From contig JAGQYK010000005.1 of NCBI GenBank assembly GCA_020436125.1, positions 1 through 39,242 of the forward strand: a DNA stretch of 39,242 nucleotides, read 5' to 3'. This DNA is from Cyclobacteriaceae bacterium. GTDB taxonomy: Bacteria > Bacteroidota > Bacteroidia > Cytophagales > Cyclobacteriaceae. Below are positions 1 to 7,793 of this stretch, in pieces. A program made the translations under genes and the position numbers. Within the stretch, counting starts at the first letter, position 1. Each line of letters starts with the position of its first letter. The notes below the pieces were generated by a model. It made no database searches. It saw only the letters and a program-made list of their open reading frames with translations, and was not told the origin of the DNA.

Positions 1-133
1 TTACACCCTTAGCGGAAGAATGACTGAAGCTCGCCACTGACAAATCATAGGTGTCTTTGAGAAAGTTGATTTGTCTATTTACGCGAGCGTCATGGTTAAG
101 GTCGCTAAATGCAATAATGAGTATGGACTTCAT
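1..133 (-). CDS. Glycosyltransferase, N-terminal fragment (runs off the window)
   Basis: Only the first 44 codons are present; the gene continues past base 1. The start ATG (131-133) overlaps the stop of the upstream methyltransferase in an ATGA arrangement, so the two are translationally coupled. The visible protein starts MKSILIIAFSDLNHDARVNR, a hydrophobic first beta strand followed by a D-x-R-x-x-R stretch. This is typical of the N-terminal Rossmann domain of GT-B glycosyltransferases (GT4-like) in polysaccharide clusters. The donor and acceptor cannot be inferred. The family call rests on the N-terminus and the methyltransferase neighbour only. Confidence 0.55.
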   Translation of the reverse strand, partial: MKSILIIAFSDLNHDARVNRQINFLKDTYDLSVASFSHSSAKGV

Positions 134-675
134 TTCTTTCTTCTGGCTTCCACAATATAATAGCGAGGCGTGATCAGACGGAAGATAGGGCGTATTCCTG
201 GCATAAACACCGGGCTTGTCCATTTCTCTCTTCGCACAATTTCCCAGCCACCTTTTTCAAGGAGCCAATCAAATTGCCAATCTTCGAATTCATGAAAGTG
301 TTGGTCCCATCGGTCATTCTTGTTTCTGTAGGCTTTGGCAAACCAGAGTGATAGCGGAATGCTTGCAAAGAGCGTCTCCGCTTTGATCTCTTTTAAGACA
401 CCTAACGGGTTTAATAAGTGTTCGAATATTTCGAAAGCTGTTGCAATTTCAGTTTCAAACTGAGCAACTGCCTCTGGGTGTTGATCTAGGTCTTCTCCTT
501 TGGTATTGAGCACTTTCAGTCCGTTCTCAGCCATGATGTGAGAAAATTTATTGGGTGTCCCGATGTCCAGCACTGTGGAATTGACTTTAATAGAAGAGCT
601 CATAAACTCCATGGTCTTCCGATAACGTCTTGTTTTAGACCATTTGTTACTCCAAGTATTGAATGATTTGATCAT
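130..675 (-). CDS. Class I SAM-dependent methyltransferase-like protein
   Basis: This 181-residue protein resembles the small methyltransferases found in glycan clusters. The motif I region reads VLDIGTPNKFSHI (about residues 35-47), a beta strand ending in the acidic/Gly loop but without the usual second and third glycines. A motif II-like acidic residue follows in NTKGEDLD. A post-motif stretch AFEIFEHLLNPLGVLKEI resembles the EHL..P...L segment of Methyltransf_11/23 proteins. The C-terminus (HEFEDWQFDWLLEKGGW) matches the common ending that recognises the far end of the fold. It is short for the family and the substrate is unknown. Its stop overlaps the start of the downstream glycosyltransferase, which suggests both modify the same surface glycan. 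Confidence 0.6.
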   Translation of the reverse strand: MIKSFNTWSNKWSKTRRYRKTMEFMSSSIKVNSTVLDIGTPNKFSHIMAENGLKVLNTKGEDLDQHPEAVAQFETEIATAFEIFEHLLNPLGVLKEIKAETLFASIPLSLWFAKAYRNKNDRWDQHFHEFEDWQFDWLLEKGGWEIVRREKWTSPVFMPGIRPIFRLITPRYYIVEARRKK

Positions 676-817
676 TAAATTTGATTTCCAGCAAAGAAAA
701 GGAATTTTGAACCTTCAATTAAATTAATTGAGAATTACTCTAAGCAGTAAATAAGTATAATAGTTTGATTAGTGCTTCTTCTGAAAAAATATCAATGCCC
801 TATTAATTAGAACCTAA

Positions 818-1375
818 TCACTTCACCCTCCCTGGATTCTCCTTAGCAAAAGAAGCCCAGCTCTTCTTTTTGCCTTTATCAGCACCATTTTGATAGTGAT
901 GGCATAAGGCTACAGCCAAAGCATCCGTGGCATCCATTAGTTTTGGCGTTTCCTTAAACTTGAAAATTGTCATCAGCATTTTAGCCACCTGCTCTTTGCT
1001 GGCATTGCCATTACCCGTAACGGATTGCTTTACCTTTTTGGGAGCATACTCTACAATCGGAATTCCCCTGCTCAGGGCGGCAGACATGGCTACTCCTTGC
1101 GCACGCCCCAACTTCAGCATCGACTGTACGTTTTTGCCATAGAAGGGCGCTTCTAAGGCTACCTCATCCGGACTAAACTCCTCCAGAATGGATAGAACTC
1201 TATCGAATATTTTTTTAAGCCTCAGTTCATGACTTTCAAGCTTACTGAGATGAATAACACCAAATTGTAAAAGAGTAAGATCTACAGACTTCACAAGTAT
1301 GATCCCATAACCCATTACATTAGTTCCAGGATCAAGGCCAAGGATTATTTTTTCTTTAACAACTTTTTTACTCAT
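818..1375 (-). CDS. ruvC: Crossover junction endodeoxyribonuclease RuvC
   Basis: RuvC resolves Holliday junctions after RuvAB branch migration. It is a dimeric, Mg-dependent RNase H-fold nuclease acting in the cytoplasm. The four acidic catalytic positions are visible: Asp15 in LGLDPGT, Glu75 in VALEAPF, and Asp148 and Asp151 in DATDALAVA. The conserved YAPKKVKQSVTGNGNASKEQV segment, split here only for reference, is also present around residues 110-130. I place the start at the ATG at 1375 (185 residues). The frame is open six codons further to a TTG at 1393, but the ATG is preceded by an AGAGGG Shine-Dalgarno-like sequence about 8 bases upstream. The gene is divergent from the glycosyltransferase at 1412, with 36 bp between starts. 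Confidence 0.95.
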   Translation of the reverse strand: MSKKVVKEKIILGLDPGTNVMGYGIILVKSVDLTLLQFGVIHLSKLESHELRLKKIFDRVLSILEEFSPDEVALEAPFYGKNVQSMLKLGRAQGVAMSAALSRGIPIVEYAPKKVKQSVTGNGNASKEQVAKMLMTIFKFKETPKLMDATDALAVALCHHYQNGADKGKKKSWASFAKENPGRVK

Positions 1376-1411
1376 TTTGCTTTCCCTCTGCAATTTAACT
1401 ACAATGATGGA

Positions 1412-2530
1412 ATGATCGCATTCTTCACGGTTGTGATGACCACTTATTTTTCACTGCTACTGCTGCTGATCTATGGTTGGAATAAATTGGCGCCTATGGG
1501 TAAGCGGAATGGTGAACAAACAGTTATTTCTGTAGTTGTCGCTTTTCGCAACGAAGCGAATCAGATCCATCACTTGATAAGGTCGCTGGCTGATTTAAAT
1601 TATCCAGCCGATAGATTTGAGGTTATACTTGTAAATGACCACTCCGATGATAATTCTGAAAATGTAGTCAAGTCACTGATACACGACAAATCCAACTTTT
1701 CACATATTCATCTTGATGATGATAAGTTGGGAAAGAAGAACGCGATCACAAAAGGAGTTAATTTGGCGAAAGGTGAATTAATTGTCACCACTGATGCTGA
1801 TTGTGTGGTTCAACCCAACTGGTTACATACCATTAATGCTAGTTTTGAAAATGATGCCATTCAAATGGCTTTTGGTGGAGTCAGCTTAAAGGGGACTTCG
1901 TTTTTTTCTACACTTCAGGCTATTGAATTTTCAAGTTTGATCGGATCTGGTGCTGCCACTTTGGGGTTGGGTTTGTTTACCATGTGTAACGGAGCCAATC
2001 TAGCCTTCAGGAAGAAGTCCTTTGAGGCTGTCAGTGGATATGAGGGCAACCTGGAAATACCATCAGGTGATGATGAGTTTCTGGCAAGGAAAATTTTAAC
2101 GCGATTCCCGAGTTCGATAATCTTTATGAGGGATAAAGAAGCGGTGGTGATGTCACGGCCAGCAGGAACCCTAAAAGTTTTTGTTCATCAGAGGTTGAGG
2201 TGGGCTGGAAAATGGAAATACAATTCATCCTGGTTATCAAAGCTATTGGCTGTTCAAATTCTTTTGGTTCAGCTAGTATTCATGGGGTTGATACTTATGG
2301 CTTTCCTTCACATTGATGCAATTGGGCTTATTGTTTCATTGATTGCCGCTAAAATATTATTAGAAATATTGGTTATCTATCCCGTAGCCAGGTTTTTGGC
2401 AATAAGTTGGTCATGGATCGCCTTCTTCCTGTTGCAATTAATTTATCCTTTGTACGTTATTGCAATCGGAATTATGTCTCAGGGCATGTCCTACCAATGG
2501 AAGGGTAGAAGTTTATCACATAAAATGTGA
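1412..2530 (+). CDS. Membrane-anchored family 2 glycosyltransferase
   Basis: A processive-type GT2 enzyme of 372 residues, probably working at the cytoplasmic face of the inner membrane. One N-terminal transmembrane helix (about 3-22) is followed by a GT-A catalytic domain. Visible motifs are ISVVVAFRNEA at the start of the domain, VNDHSDD (74-80), the metal-binding DAD at 128-130 inside TTDADC, GDDE at 219-222 as the acceptor/catalytic acidic motif, and QRLRW at 260-264, which corresponds to the Q-x-x-R-W motif of cellulose- and hyaluronan-synthase-like enzymes. Two to three helices follow (about 282-300, 303-335, 338-358). It heads a six-gene run in which another glycosyltransferase and a polysaccharide deacetylase also occur, so a role in envelope or exopolysaccharide synthesis is likely. 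The product is unknown. Confidence 0.85.
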   Translation: MIAFFTVVMTTYFSLLLLLIYGWNKLAPMGKRNGEQTVISVVVAFRNEANQIHHLIRSLADLNYPADRFEVILVNDHSDDNSENVVKSLIHDKSNFSHIHLDDDKLGKKNAITKGVNLAKGELIVTTDADCVVQPNWLHTINASFENDAIQMAFGGVSLKGTSFFSTLQAIEFSSLIGSGAATLGLGLFTMCNGANLAFRKKSFEAVSGYEGNLEIPSGDDEFLARKILTRFPSSIIFMRDKEAVVMSRPAGTLKVFVHQRLRWAGKWKYNSSWLSKLLAVQILLVQLVFMGLILMAFLHIDAIGLIVSLIAAKILLEILVIYPVARFLAISWSWIAFFLLQLIYPLYVIAIGIMSQGMSYQWKGRSLSHKM

Positions 2531-2532
2531 TA
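2514..2532. promoter_or_regulatory. Perfect 8-bp inverted repeat at the glycosyltransferase/phosphatase junction
   Basis: The arms TATCACAT and ATGTGATA are exact reverse complements separated by AAA, and they cover the stop codon of the upstream glycosyltransferase (TGA at 2528-2530). The centre lies about 44 bp ahead of the phosphatase start. No T-run follows, so it does not look like an intrinsic terminator. It could be an operator or an RNA hairpin setting relative expression within the operon. The half-sites face the opposite way from the CRP consensus (TGTGA-N6-TCACA). Confidence 0.4.
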
Positions 2533-2566
2533 GCAGGAGGGGAATTTCTATTTTTGCTATCCAATT

Positions 2567-3787
2567 ATGCCCGAAATCACTTTACAGAAGAAAATTGAGA
2601 AAAAGGAGTTAGAACTGAATGCACTCCTTGAGATTACTCAGGCCATTAATAGCAATGTTCCCGAGGATTCTTTGTACAAGATTTTCAATTTTACGCTGAG
2701 ATCTAATCTGAATATCAATAAACTGGCTCTTTTTGTCCTTGATGAGGTTTGGAATTGTAAAGTCAATTTTGGTACTGAAAAAAGCTTTCTTAAGGTAACT
2801 CTTGATGATCACTTTAAAATGATCAGGAAGATTCACAGCATGAGTGAATTTGAGAAATGTGCCTTCCATGAGTTTGATATTGTGATTCCTGTAGCTCACA
2901 AAGACAGTACGTTGGCATTAATTTTTGTTGGTGGAGGGGAGAACAAGCAGTCGAATCACGACCGTGATGAAAATATTAAATTCATTCAGGCGCTCAGCAA
3001 TATTATCATTGTTGCTATTGAGAATAAAAAATTAGCCAGAAGGCAGTTGGAGCAAGAGGCTTTTAGAAAGGAACTTGAAATTGCCAGTGATGTACAGCAA
3101 TTTTTGTTTCCAGAAAAACTGCCCAACACCGACAGGCTTAAAATTGAGGCCAGTTACCTTCCGCATGACCTTATTGGAGGTGATTACTATGATTATATAC
3201 CCATCAATAAAAATCAGTTTTTAATCTGTGTAGCCGATGTAAGTGGAAAAGGAATACCGGCTGCATTACTCATGTCTAATTTTCAAGCTTCATTAAGAAC
3301 ACTTTTGAGGCACACACCTAATCTCACGGAAATTTTAGAGGCATTAAACTACCAAGTGCTTGAAAATACTAAGGGAGAAAAATTTATAACTTTCTTTGGA
3401 GCTATTTATGATTTAAGCCTAAAGACGATGGTATATGTCAATGCGGGTCATAATCCTCCGATATTGTACACTAAGAAGAATGGCTTGCAGTTGCTGGAGG
3501 AGGGATCTACGGTAATAGGAGCTATGCATCCCTTGCCATTTATTAATGAAGGATTTATAACTGACTTGGAGGAGTTTTTCTTGTTTGCCTATACCGATGG
3601 ACTTACAGAAACCATCAATGAGAAGGAAGAAGAGTTCGGACAAGAAACGTTGATAAAGTACCTGAAAGAGAATCTTAATAAAGACCTTAAAACCATGCAT
3701 CATGATATTATTGTAAAGCTGGATGGTTTTAAAGGCAATAACAGCTACAAAGATGACATTACGATGCTCTCTTGTAGGGTGATTTAA
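2567..3787 (+). CDS. GAF-like/SpoIIE-type PP2C serine phosphatase (RsbU-like)
   Basis: A cytoplasmic protein phosphatase of the PPM/SpoIIE group with a GAF-like sensory N-terminus (about 1-155), a short helical linker (155-180, with the family signature EIASDVQQFLFP) and a phosphatase domain (about 190-405). Metal-binding and structural motifs are present: GGDYYDY at 204-210, ADVSGKG at 223-229, NAGHNPP, YTDGLTE and the final DDITML. This domain order is that of RsbU/RsbP-like enzymes, which dephosphorylate anti-anti-sigma (STAS) proteins in partner-switching pathways. No STAS or anti-sigma kinase gene lies in this window, so the partner must be elsewhere or the signalling output differs. The gene sits between a glycosyltransferase and a polysaccharide deacetylase, with only 12 bp to the latter. 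There are no transmembrane segments. Confidence 0.85.
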   Translation: MPEITLQKKIEKKELELNALLEITQAINSNVPEDSLYKIFNFTLRSNLNINKLALFVLDEVWNCKVNFGTEKSFLKVTLDDHFKMIRKIHSMSEFEKCAFHEFDIVIPVAHKDSTLALIFVGGGENKQSNHDRDENIKFIQALSNIIIVAIENKKLARRQLEQEAFRKELEIASDVQQFLFPEKLPNTDRLKIEASYLPHDLIGGDYYDYIPINKNQFLICVADVSGKGIPAALLMSNFQASLRTLLRHTPNLTEILEALNYQVLENTKGEKFITFFGAIYDLSLKTMVYVNAGHNPPILYTKKNGLQLLEEGSTVIGAMHPLPFINEGFITDLEEFFLFAYTDGLTETINEKEEEFGQETLIKYLKENLNKDLKTMHHDIIVKLDGFKGNNSYKDDITMLSCRVI

Positions 3788-3799
3788 CTTTACTTCAAT

Positions 3800-4417
3800 T
3801 TGTTTTTTAGGACACCAACAATACTTCCTCTGTTATATCCTTCATTGATTTGGAGAGTACCTACTACTGAAAAAAAAATATTTTTGACATTTGATGATGG
3901 TCCCGTTCCGGGCCCAACTGATTTTGTATTGGAGCAATTAAAACAATTTAATGCTAAGGCAACCTTCTTTTGTATTGGAAACAATGCGAAAAAAAACGAA
4001 TCTCTATTTAGACAATTGGCAGACCAAGGTCATGCAATAGGGAATCATACTCAAAATCATTTGAAAGGCTGGGGCACTTCAAATGAGGAATACCTTAATG
4101 ATATTGCGAGTTGTCAAAAGACAATTAAAGACACTAATCTATTCAGGCCTCCATACGGCAGAATAAAAAGAAGTCAAATAAAAAAATTGGATAACTACAA
4201 GATTGTAATGTGGGATGTGTTGTCGTATGATTATTCAAGTACGATGAACAGTGACCGTTGCCTTCAGGGTGTTATTAAGGCCACCAGACCTGGGTCAATC
4301 ATTGTTTTCCACGATAGTTATAAGGCAGAAAAAAATATGACCTATGCGTTACCTCGTTTTTTAGATCATTTCTCACCGAAAGGCTATAAGTTCGAGTCAC
4401 TGTCAGAGCTTAAATAA
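3800..4417 (+). CDS. Polysaccharide deacetylase (NodB/CE4 family)
   Basis: A carbohydrate esterase family 4 enzyme of 205 residues that removes N- or O-acetyl groups from chitooligosaccharide-, peptidoglycan- or exopolysaccharide-like substrates using a divalent metal. Motif 1 is TFDDGP (Asp32 as likely base, Asp33 metal), motif 2 GNHTQNH (His83 and His87 metal), motif 3 RPPYGR (116-121), motif 4 around MWDVLSYDY, and motif 5 VFHDS (catalytic His171). All key residues are retained. The start is a TTG at 3800. The only codons between it and the in-frame stop of the preceding phosphatase are CTT TAC TTC AAT, so no ATG start is possible without losing conserved N-terminal sequence. There is no signal peptide, so it may act on a cytoplasmic or lipid-linked intermediate. 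It clusters with two glycosyltransferases. Confidence 0.9.
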   Translation: MFFRTPTILPLLYPSLIWRVPTTEKKIFLTFDDGPVPGPTDFVLEQLKQFNAKATFFCIGNNAKKNESLFRQLADQGHAIGNHTQNHLKGWGTSNEEYLNDIASCQKTIKDTNLFRPPYGRIKRSQIKKLDNYKIVMWDVLSYDYSSTMNSDRCLQGVIKATRPGSIIVFHDSYKAEKNMTYALPRFLDHFSPKGYKFESLSELK

Positions 4418-4427
4418 AAGTTCGTAA

Positions 4428-5492
4428 ATGAAAACTTGCCGGATACTTGTTGCTCCATTGGATTGGGGATTAGGGCATGCTACGAGGTGTATTCCAGTGA
4501 TTCACCTCCTCTTAAATAAAGGATATGAAGTGCATGTGGCATCAAGTGGAGATGCACAACGGTTAATGCAATTAGAGTTTCCACAGCTAAAACAGTATGC
4601 GCTACCCTCTTATAATGTGCGGTACAGCAGAAGTTTGCCTTTCATGCTCAAAGTTTTTCTTCAATTGCCAAAGTTTCTCTTCACCATCATAAAGGAAAAA
4701 ACAGCCATTGAAGAATTGGCGAATGAGAATAAATACGATCTGATTATTTCTGACAATAGATATGGATGTCGTGCTTCAAATGTTAAATCTGTTTTTATTT
4801 GCCATCAGCTTAATATTATCATGCCTCCATGGTTAGCATGGTTTGCTCCTGTAATTAACTACTTTAACCATCGGTGGATTAGTTTGTTTGACCAATGCTG
4901 GATCCCGGATGACCCTTCAGGTAGTCTAACTGGAAAGTTATCTCATCCGTCCCTTCCCAATGCAGAATGGATAGGCGTGCTGTCACGCTTCGAAAGAAAT
5001 GATACGATTGATAGAGTTTACCAATTGGCAGTTGTTCTTTCGGGGCCCGAGCCACAGCGATCACTATTTGAGAAAAAAATTCTAGCCCAGCTTGAAGGCA
5101 TCGGCATAAAATCCATTCTTGTCAGAGGTAAGCTTGATGCTGACGTAATGACAACCGATAATGAGAATTTGATCATTATTAATTATTTACAAAGGGCAGA
5201 GCTACAAAACTTGATTCAAAGGAGTGAGTTAATGCTATGCAGGTCAGGTTACAGCACAGTAATGGATTTGTCAATGCTTGAGAAGAAAGTAATATTCGTA
5301 CCTACACCAGGTCAAACTGAACAAGAATACTTAGGGTTTGAGCTGATGAAGAAGGGTGTGGCGTTTTGCCAACATCAGAATGAGTTTGATCTTAAGGAAG
5401 CACTTCAAGAAATAAAGAACTACACCGGCTTTGCAGGAAGTTCAGGTCAGACTAATTTGCTAAACAAAGCTATTGAGGGAGTATTGAAATGA
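4428..5492 (+). CDS. GT-B glycosyltransferase, MurG/MJ1255-like
   Basis: The 354-residue protein opens with RILVAPLDWGLGHATRCIPV, the glycine-rich acceptor loop and G-H-A-x-R motif of family 28-like transferases and of the conserved family first named after archaeal MJ1255. The C-terminal half carries the donor-binding pattern LMLCRSGYSTVMDLSMLEKK followed by VPTPGQTEQEYLG, comparable to the nucleotide-sugar loop of MurG and UGT-like enzymes. It lacks membrane helices. It follows the deacetylase by 10 bp and overlaps tatD by 4 bp (ATGA), so translation is coupled. Together with the GT2 enzyme and the deacetylase it suggests a small glycan or glycolipid pathway. The sugar donor cannot be read from sequence. 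Confidence 0.8.
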   Translation: MKTCRILVAPLDWGLGHATRCIPVIHLLLNKGYEVHVASSGDAQRLMQLEFPQLKQYALPSYNVRYSRSLPFMLKVFLQLPKFLFTIIKEKTAIEELANENKYDLIISDNRYGCRASNVKSVFICHQLNIIMPPWLAWFAPVINYFNHRWISLFDQCWIPDDPSGSLTGKLSHPSLPNAEWIGVLSRFERNDTIDRVYQLAVVLSGPEPQRSLFEKKILAQLEGIGIKSILVRGKLDADVMTTDNENLIIINYLQRAELQNLIQRSELMLCRSGYSTVMDLSMLEKKVIFVPTPGQTEQEYLGFELMKKGVAFCQHQNEFDLKEALQEIKNYTGFAGSSGQTNLLNKAIEGVLK

Positions 5493-6259
5493 AATATTGG
5501 ACAGACAGTCATGCACATATTTATCTGAAAGAATTTGATCACGACAGAACGGAGGTCATACAAAGGTGTATTGATGGGAATATCCAAAAAATATATATGC
5601 CCAATATTGATCACACTTCTATTGACAGTATGCTTGAGGTGGAGGCAAAGCGTCCTGATCAATGTATCTCCATGATGGGACTACACCCTTGCTCGGTTAA
5701 AAAGGATTTTGAAAAAGAATTGTATTTAGTTGAGTCCTGGCTTTCTAAGAGAGCTTTTGCAGCTGTTGGAGAAATAGGAACTGATCTTTACTGGGATAAG
5801 ACTTACTGGGAACAACAAAAGGAAGCATTTACGATTCAAGTAAGATGGGCTAAGCAATATGACTTGCCTATAGTGATTCATTGCAGAGATTCGATAGACG
5901 AAACAATAGCCTTAGTCGAGATGCTTCACGATGATAAATTAAAAGGCGTATTTCATTGTTTTACAGGAACTGCAGAGCAGGCTGATCGAATTACTAAATT
6001 AGGTTTCTTCCTAGGGATTGGTGGGGTGAGTACTTTTAAAAATGGAGGTATGGATAAAGTCATTCCGGATTTAGATGTTAAGTCTATTATACTGGAAACC
6101 GATAGCCCTTACCTGAGCCCTGTCCCGTACAGAGGAAAAAGGAATGAACCGAGCTACATTCCAATTGTTGCCGAAAAAGTAGCCGCGTTAAAAAAGATAC
6201 CTTTAGAAGAACTGCAATTGGCTACTTCTACCAATGCGCAAAATTTATTTGCTAAATGA
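5489..6259 (+). CDS. tatD: TatD family metal-dependent deoxyribonuclease
   Basis: A TIM-barrel metallohydrolase of 256 residues, close to the usual 255-265 for the family. TatD-type enzymes are Mg-dependent 3'-5' exonucleases linked to DNA repair and turnover. Metal ligands are in place: DSHAH with His8 and His10, Glu95 in GEIGTD, His131 in IHCRDS, His156 in FHCFTG and Asp205 in ETDSPYLSP. The usual GLHP segment is also present (64-67). It overlaps both neighbours by 4 bp (ATGA on each side), so it is translated as part of the operon. There is no obvious functional link to the glycan genes; the asparaginase partner downstream is more probably housekeeping. Confidence 0.92.
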   Translation: MKYWTDSHAHIYLKEFDHDRTEVIQRCIDGNIQKIYMPNIDHTSIDSMLEVEAKRPDQCISMMGLHPCSVKKDFEKELYLVESWLSKRAFAAVGEIGTDLYWDKTYWEQQKEAFTIQVRWAKQYDLPIVIHCRDSIDETIALVEMLHDDKLKGVFHCFTGTAEQADRITKLGFFLGIGGVSTFKNGGMDKVIPDLDVKSIILETDSPYLSPVPYRGKRNEPSYIPIVAEKVAALKKIPLEELQLATSTNAQNLFAK

Positions 6260-7320
6260 ATTATAAAAAGATCAATATCAACACAGCGCTACCAGCTCAT
6301 CCAAAAGCAAGGATAATGATAGTGTATACCGGAGGTACATTTGGTATGACACATGATGAAAACGGAGTACTTGTTCCTTTTGATTTCAATCACATCCTGG
6401 AGCATTTGCCCACCTTGCGAAGTTTGCTGCTGGATATTACTGTAATTGCTTTCGATCAGCCGATAGATTCGTCCAACATTGCGCCCGTGCATTGGCAAAC
6501 TATAGGAAAAATTATATTTGAAAATTATGAAGATCAGGACGGCTTTGTCGTGCTTCACGGAACAGACACCATGGCCTACACTTCATCAGCTCTTGGTTTT
6601 ATGCTCCAAGGGCTGGCTAAGCCAGTGATCTTTACAGGGGCTCAGCTGCCCATAAGCGAACCACGCTCTGATGCAAGGGAGAATTTAATCACTGCGCTTG
6701 AAATTGCTTCGGCAAAATTTAAGGGTAAGCCAATTGTACCGGAAGTATGCATCTATTTTGATTATGAACTCATTCGTGGATGTAGGGCAAAAAAAGTTGA
6801 AAGCATGCGTTTTGATGCTTTTCAGTCAGAGAATTACCCATCATTGGCAAAAGCAGGAGTGAAGATTGATTATGCCGTGGAGGCCATAATGCCAGCTTCA
6901 GAAAGCCCACTTTCTATGCTTTCCAAGTTCGATACTAATGTAGCCTTGATCAAGCTATTTCCGGGTATAGGTGCCAATTCAATTCAAGCCGTATTGGGTA
7001 CCCCTGGGTTAAAAGCCTTGGTAATGGAAACATATGGAGCAGGGAATGCACCAAGTGGAGAATGGTTTTTAGCTGTATTAAAGAAGGCAATAGCTGACAA
7101 TATTCTCATTATCAACATTTCTCAGTGTCCTGGAGGCATGGTTACACAGGGAAGGTACGAAACCAGCAAGACCCTGGAGGATATAGGTGTAATAAGCGGT
7201 GCTGATATGACTACAGAGTCGGCAGTGACTAAACTAATGTTATTATTAGGTGAAGGTGGGGTCGAGCATGCCCGGCAGTGGATGGGAAGGTCTTTAGCTG
7301 GGGAATTAACTGAAAATTAA
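6256..7320 (+). CDS. ansA: Type I (cytoplasmic) L-asparaginase
   Basis: Hydrolyses L-asparagine to aspartate and ammonia. The two active-site threonine motifs of the family are visible: VYTGGTFGM (nucleophile Thr25, second Thr28) and HGTDTM (101-106, with the Thr-Asp pair at 103-104). The conserved FTGAQLPISEPRSDAREN segment follows at 126-143. No signal peptide is present, which fits the cytoplasmic low-affinity AnsA type and not the periplasmic AnsB type. Length 354 is slightly above E. coli AnsA (338) because of about 15 extra residues at the N-terminus. The first ATG overlaps the tatD stop (ATGA). It is the last gene of the run and is followed by a hairpin terminator at 7416-7458. Confidence 0.92.
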   Translation: MNYKKININTALPAHPKARIMIVYTGGTFGMTHDENGVLVPFDFNHILEHLPTLRSLLLDITVIAFDQPIDSSNIAPVHWQTIGKIIFENYEDQDGFVVLHGTDTMAYTSSALGFMLQGLAKPVIFTGAQLPISEPRSDARENLITALEIASAKFKGKPIVPEVCIYFDYELIRGCRAKKVESMRFDAFQSENYPSLAKAGVKIDYAVEAIMPASESPLSMLSKFDTNVALIKLFPGIGANSIQAVLGTPGLKALVMETYGAGNAPSGEWFLAVLKKAIADNILIINISQCPGGMVTQGRYETSKTLEDIGVISGADMTTESAVTKLMLLLGEGGVEHARQWMGRSLAGELTEN

Positions 7321-7415
7321 AATTTATCCTATTTTCTGTTCTACCCTAACCTAATATGGGTCAGGAGGTTTAGAATCCACTTTAAGATGGAATTCCATAC
7401 CAACCTGAAATGAAG

Positions 7416-7458
7416 AAAGGCTAATTGTCCTAATCAATAATTAGTTCAATTAGCCTTT
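7416..7458. terminator. Bidirectional hairpin between ansA and tRNA-Ser
   Basis: A 12-bp perfect stem (AAAGGCTAATTG with its reverse complement) encloses a 19-nt AT-rich loop. The T-run is four long in the plus direction and three long, then TTC-rich, in the minus direction. It sits between the convergent ends of the asparaginase operon and the minus-strand tRNA gene, so it can serve both. The stem is moderate in G+C, and termination strength is uncertain. Confidence 0.65.
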
Positions 7459-7463
7459 TCGAG

Positions 7464-7548
7464 CGGAGAGAGAGGGATTCGAACCCTCGTTACGTTTCCG
7501 TAAACACGCTTTCCAAGCGTGCGCGTTCGGCCACTCTGCCACCTCTCC
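7464..7548 (-). tRNA. tRNA-Ser (anticodon GGA)
   Basis: An 85-nt class II tRNA. The acceptor stem pairs GGAGAGG with TCTCTCC (one G-U at position 7) and has a G discriminator, as expected for serine. The anticodon arm is CACGC-TTGGAAA-GCGTG with anticodon GGA, which reads UCC and UCU. The long variable arm folds as TTTACG-GAAA-CGTAA, and the T arm is GAGGG-TTCGAAT-CCCTC. The 3' CCA is not encoded, so it must be added after transcription. It lies alone, convergent with ansA. Confidence 0.97.
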
Positions 7549-7728
7549 GAAAAATCTGGCCACAAAGAAATGGATAATAAAATCGTTGCACAAGTTCAGT
7601 TTTTGATCATTTAGGTGCATGTAAAATTTACCAACAAATAAAATTCTGTGTGACTAACGGATTGATTGAGCATTCTATGGTAGTGGGTGATAAAGCCTGA
7701 AGATTATTTTGTATTTTTTTTTGGAAAT

Positions 7729-7761
7729 TTTGCTTAGAAATGAACAAAACGTTTAATTTTG
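7729..7761 (+). promoter_or_regulatory. Bacteroidota sigma-ABfr-type promoter of the exbB operon
   Basis: A TTTG at 7729-7732, a 21-bp spacer and TAATTTTG at 7754-7761 match the primary-sigma consensus of Bacteroidota (TTTG, 19-21 bp, TAnnTTTG). Transcription would begin near 7767, leaving a leader of about 27 nt before the exbB ATG. The remaining 180 bp up to the tRNA contains no other structure I can assign. Confidence 0.7.
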
Positions 7762-7793
7762 GCCACTTCAAGTTATATCTTAAACCTTAAACC

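Noticed and set aside
1376-1393. Upstream TTG start for RuvC, adding six residues
   Set aside because: The ATG at 1375 has a better Shine-Dalgarno-like sequence, and RuvC proteins begin just before the first beta strand.
2549-2556. TATTTTTG as a promoter for the phosphatase gene
   Set aside because: There is no TTTG at 19-21 bp upstream, and the start site would be about 5 bp from the ATG.
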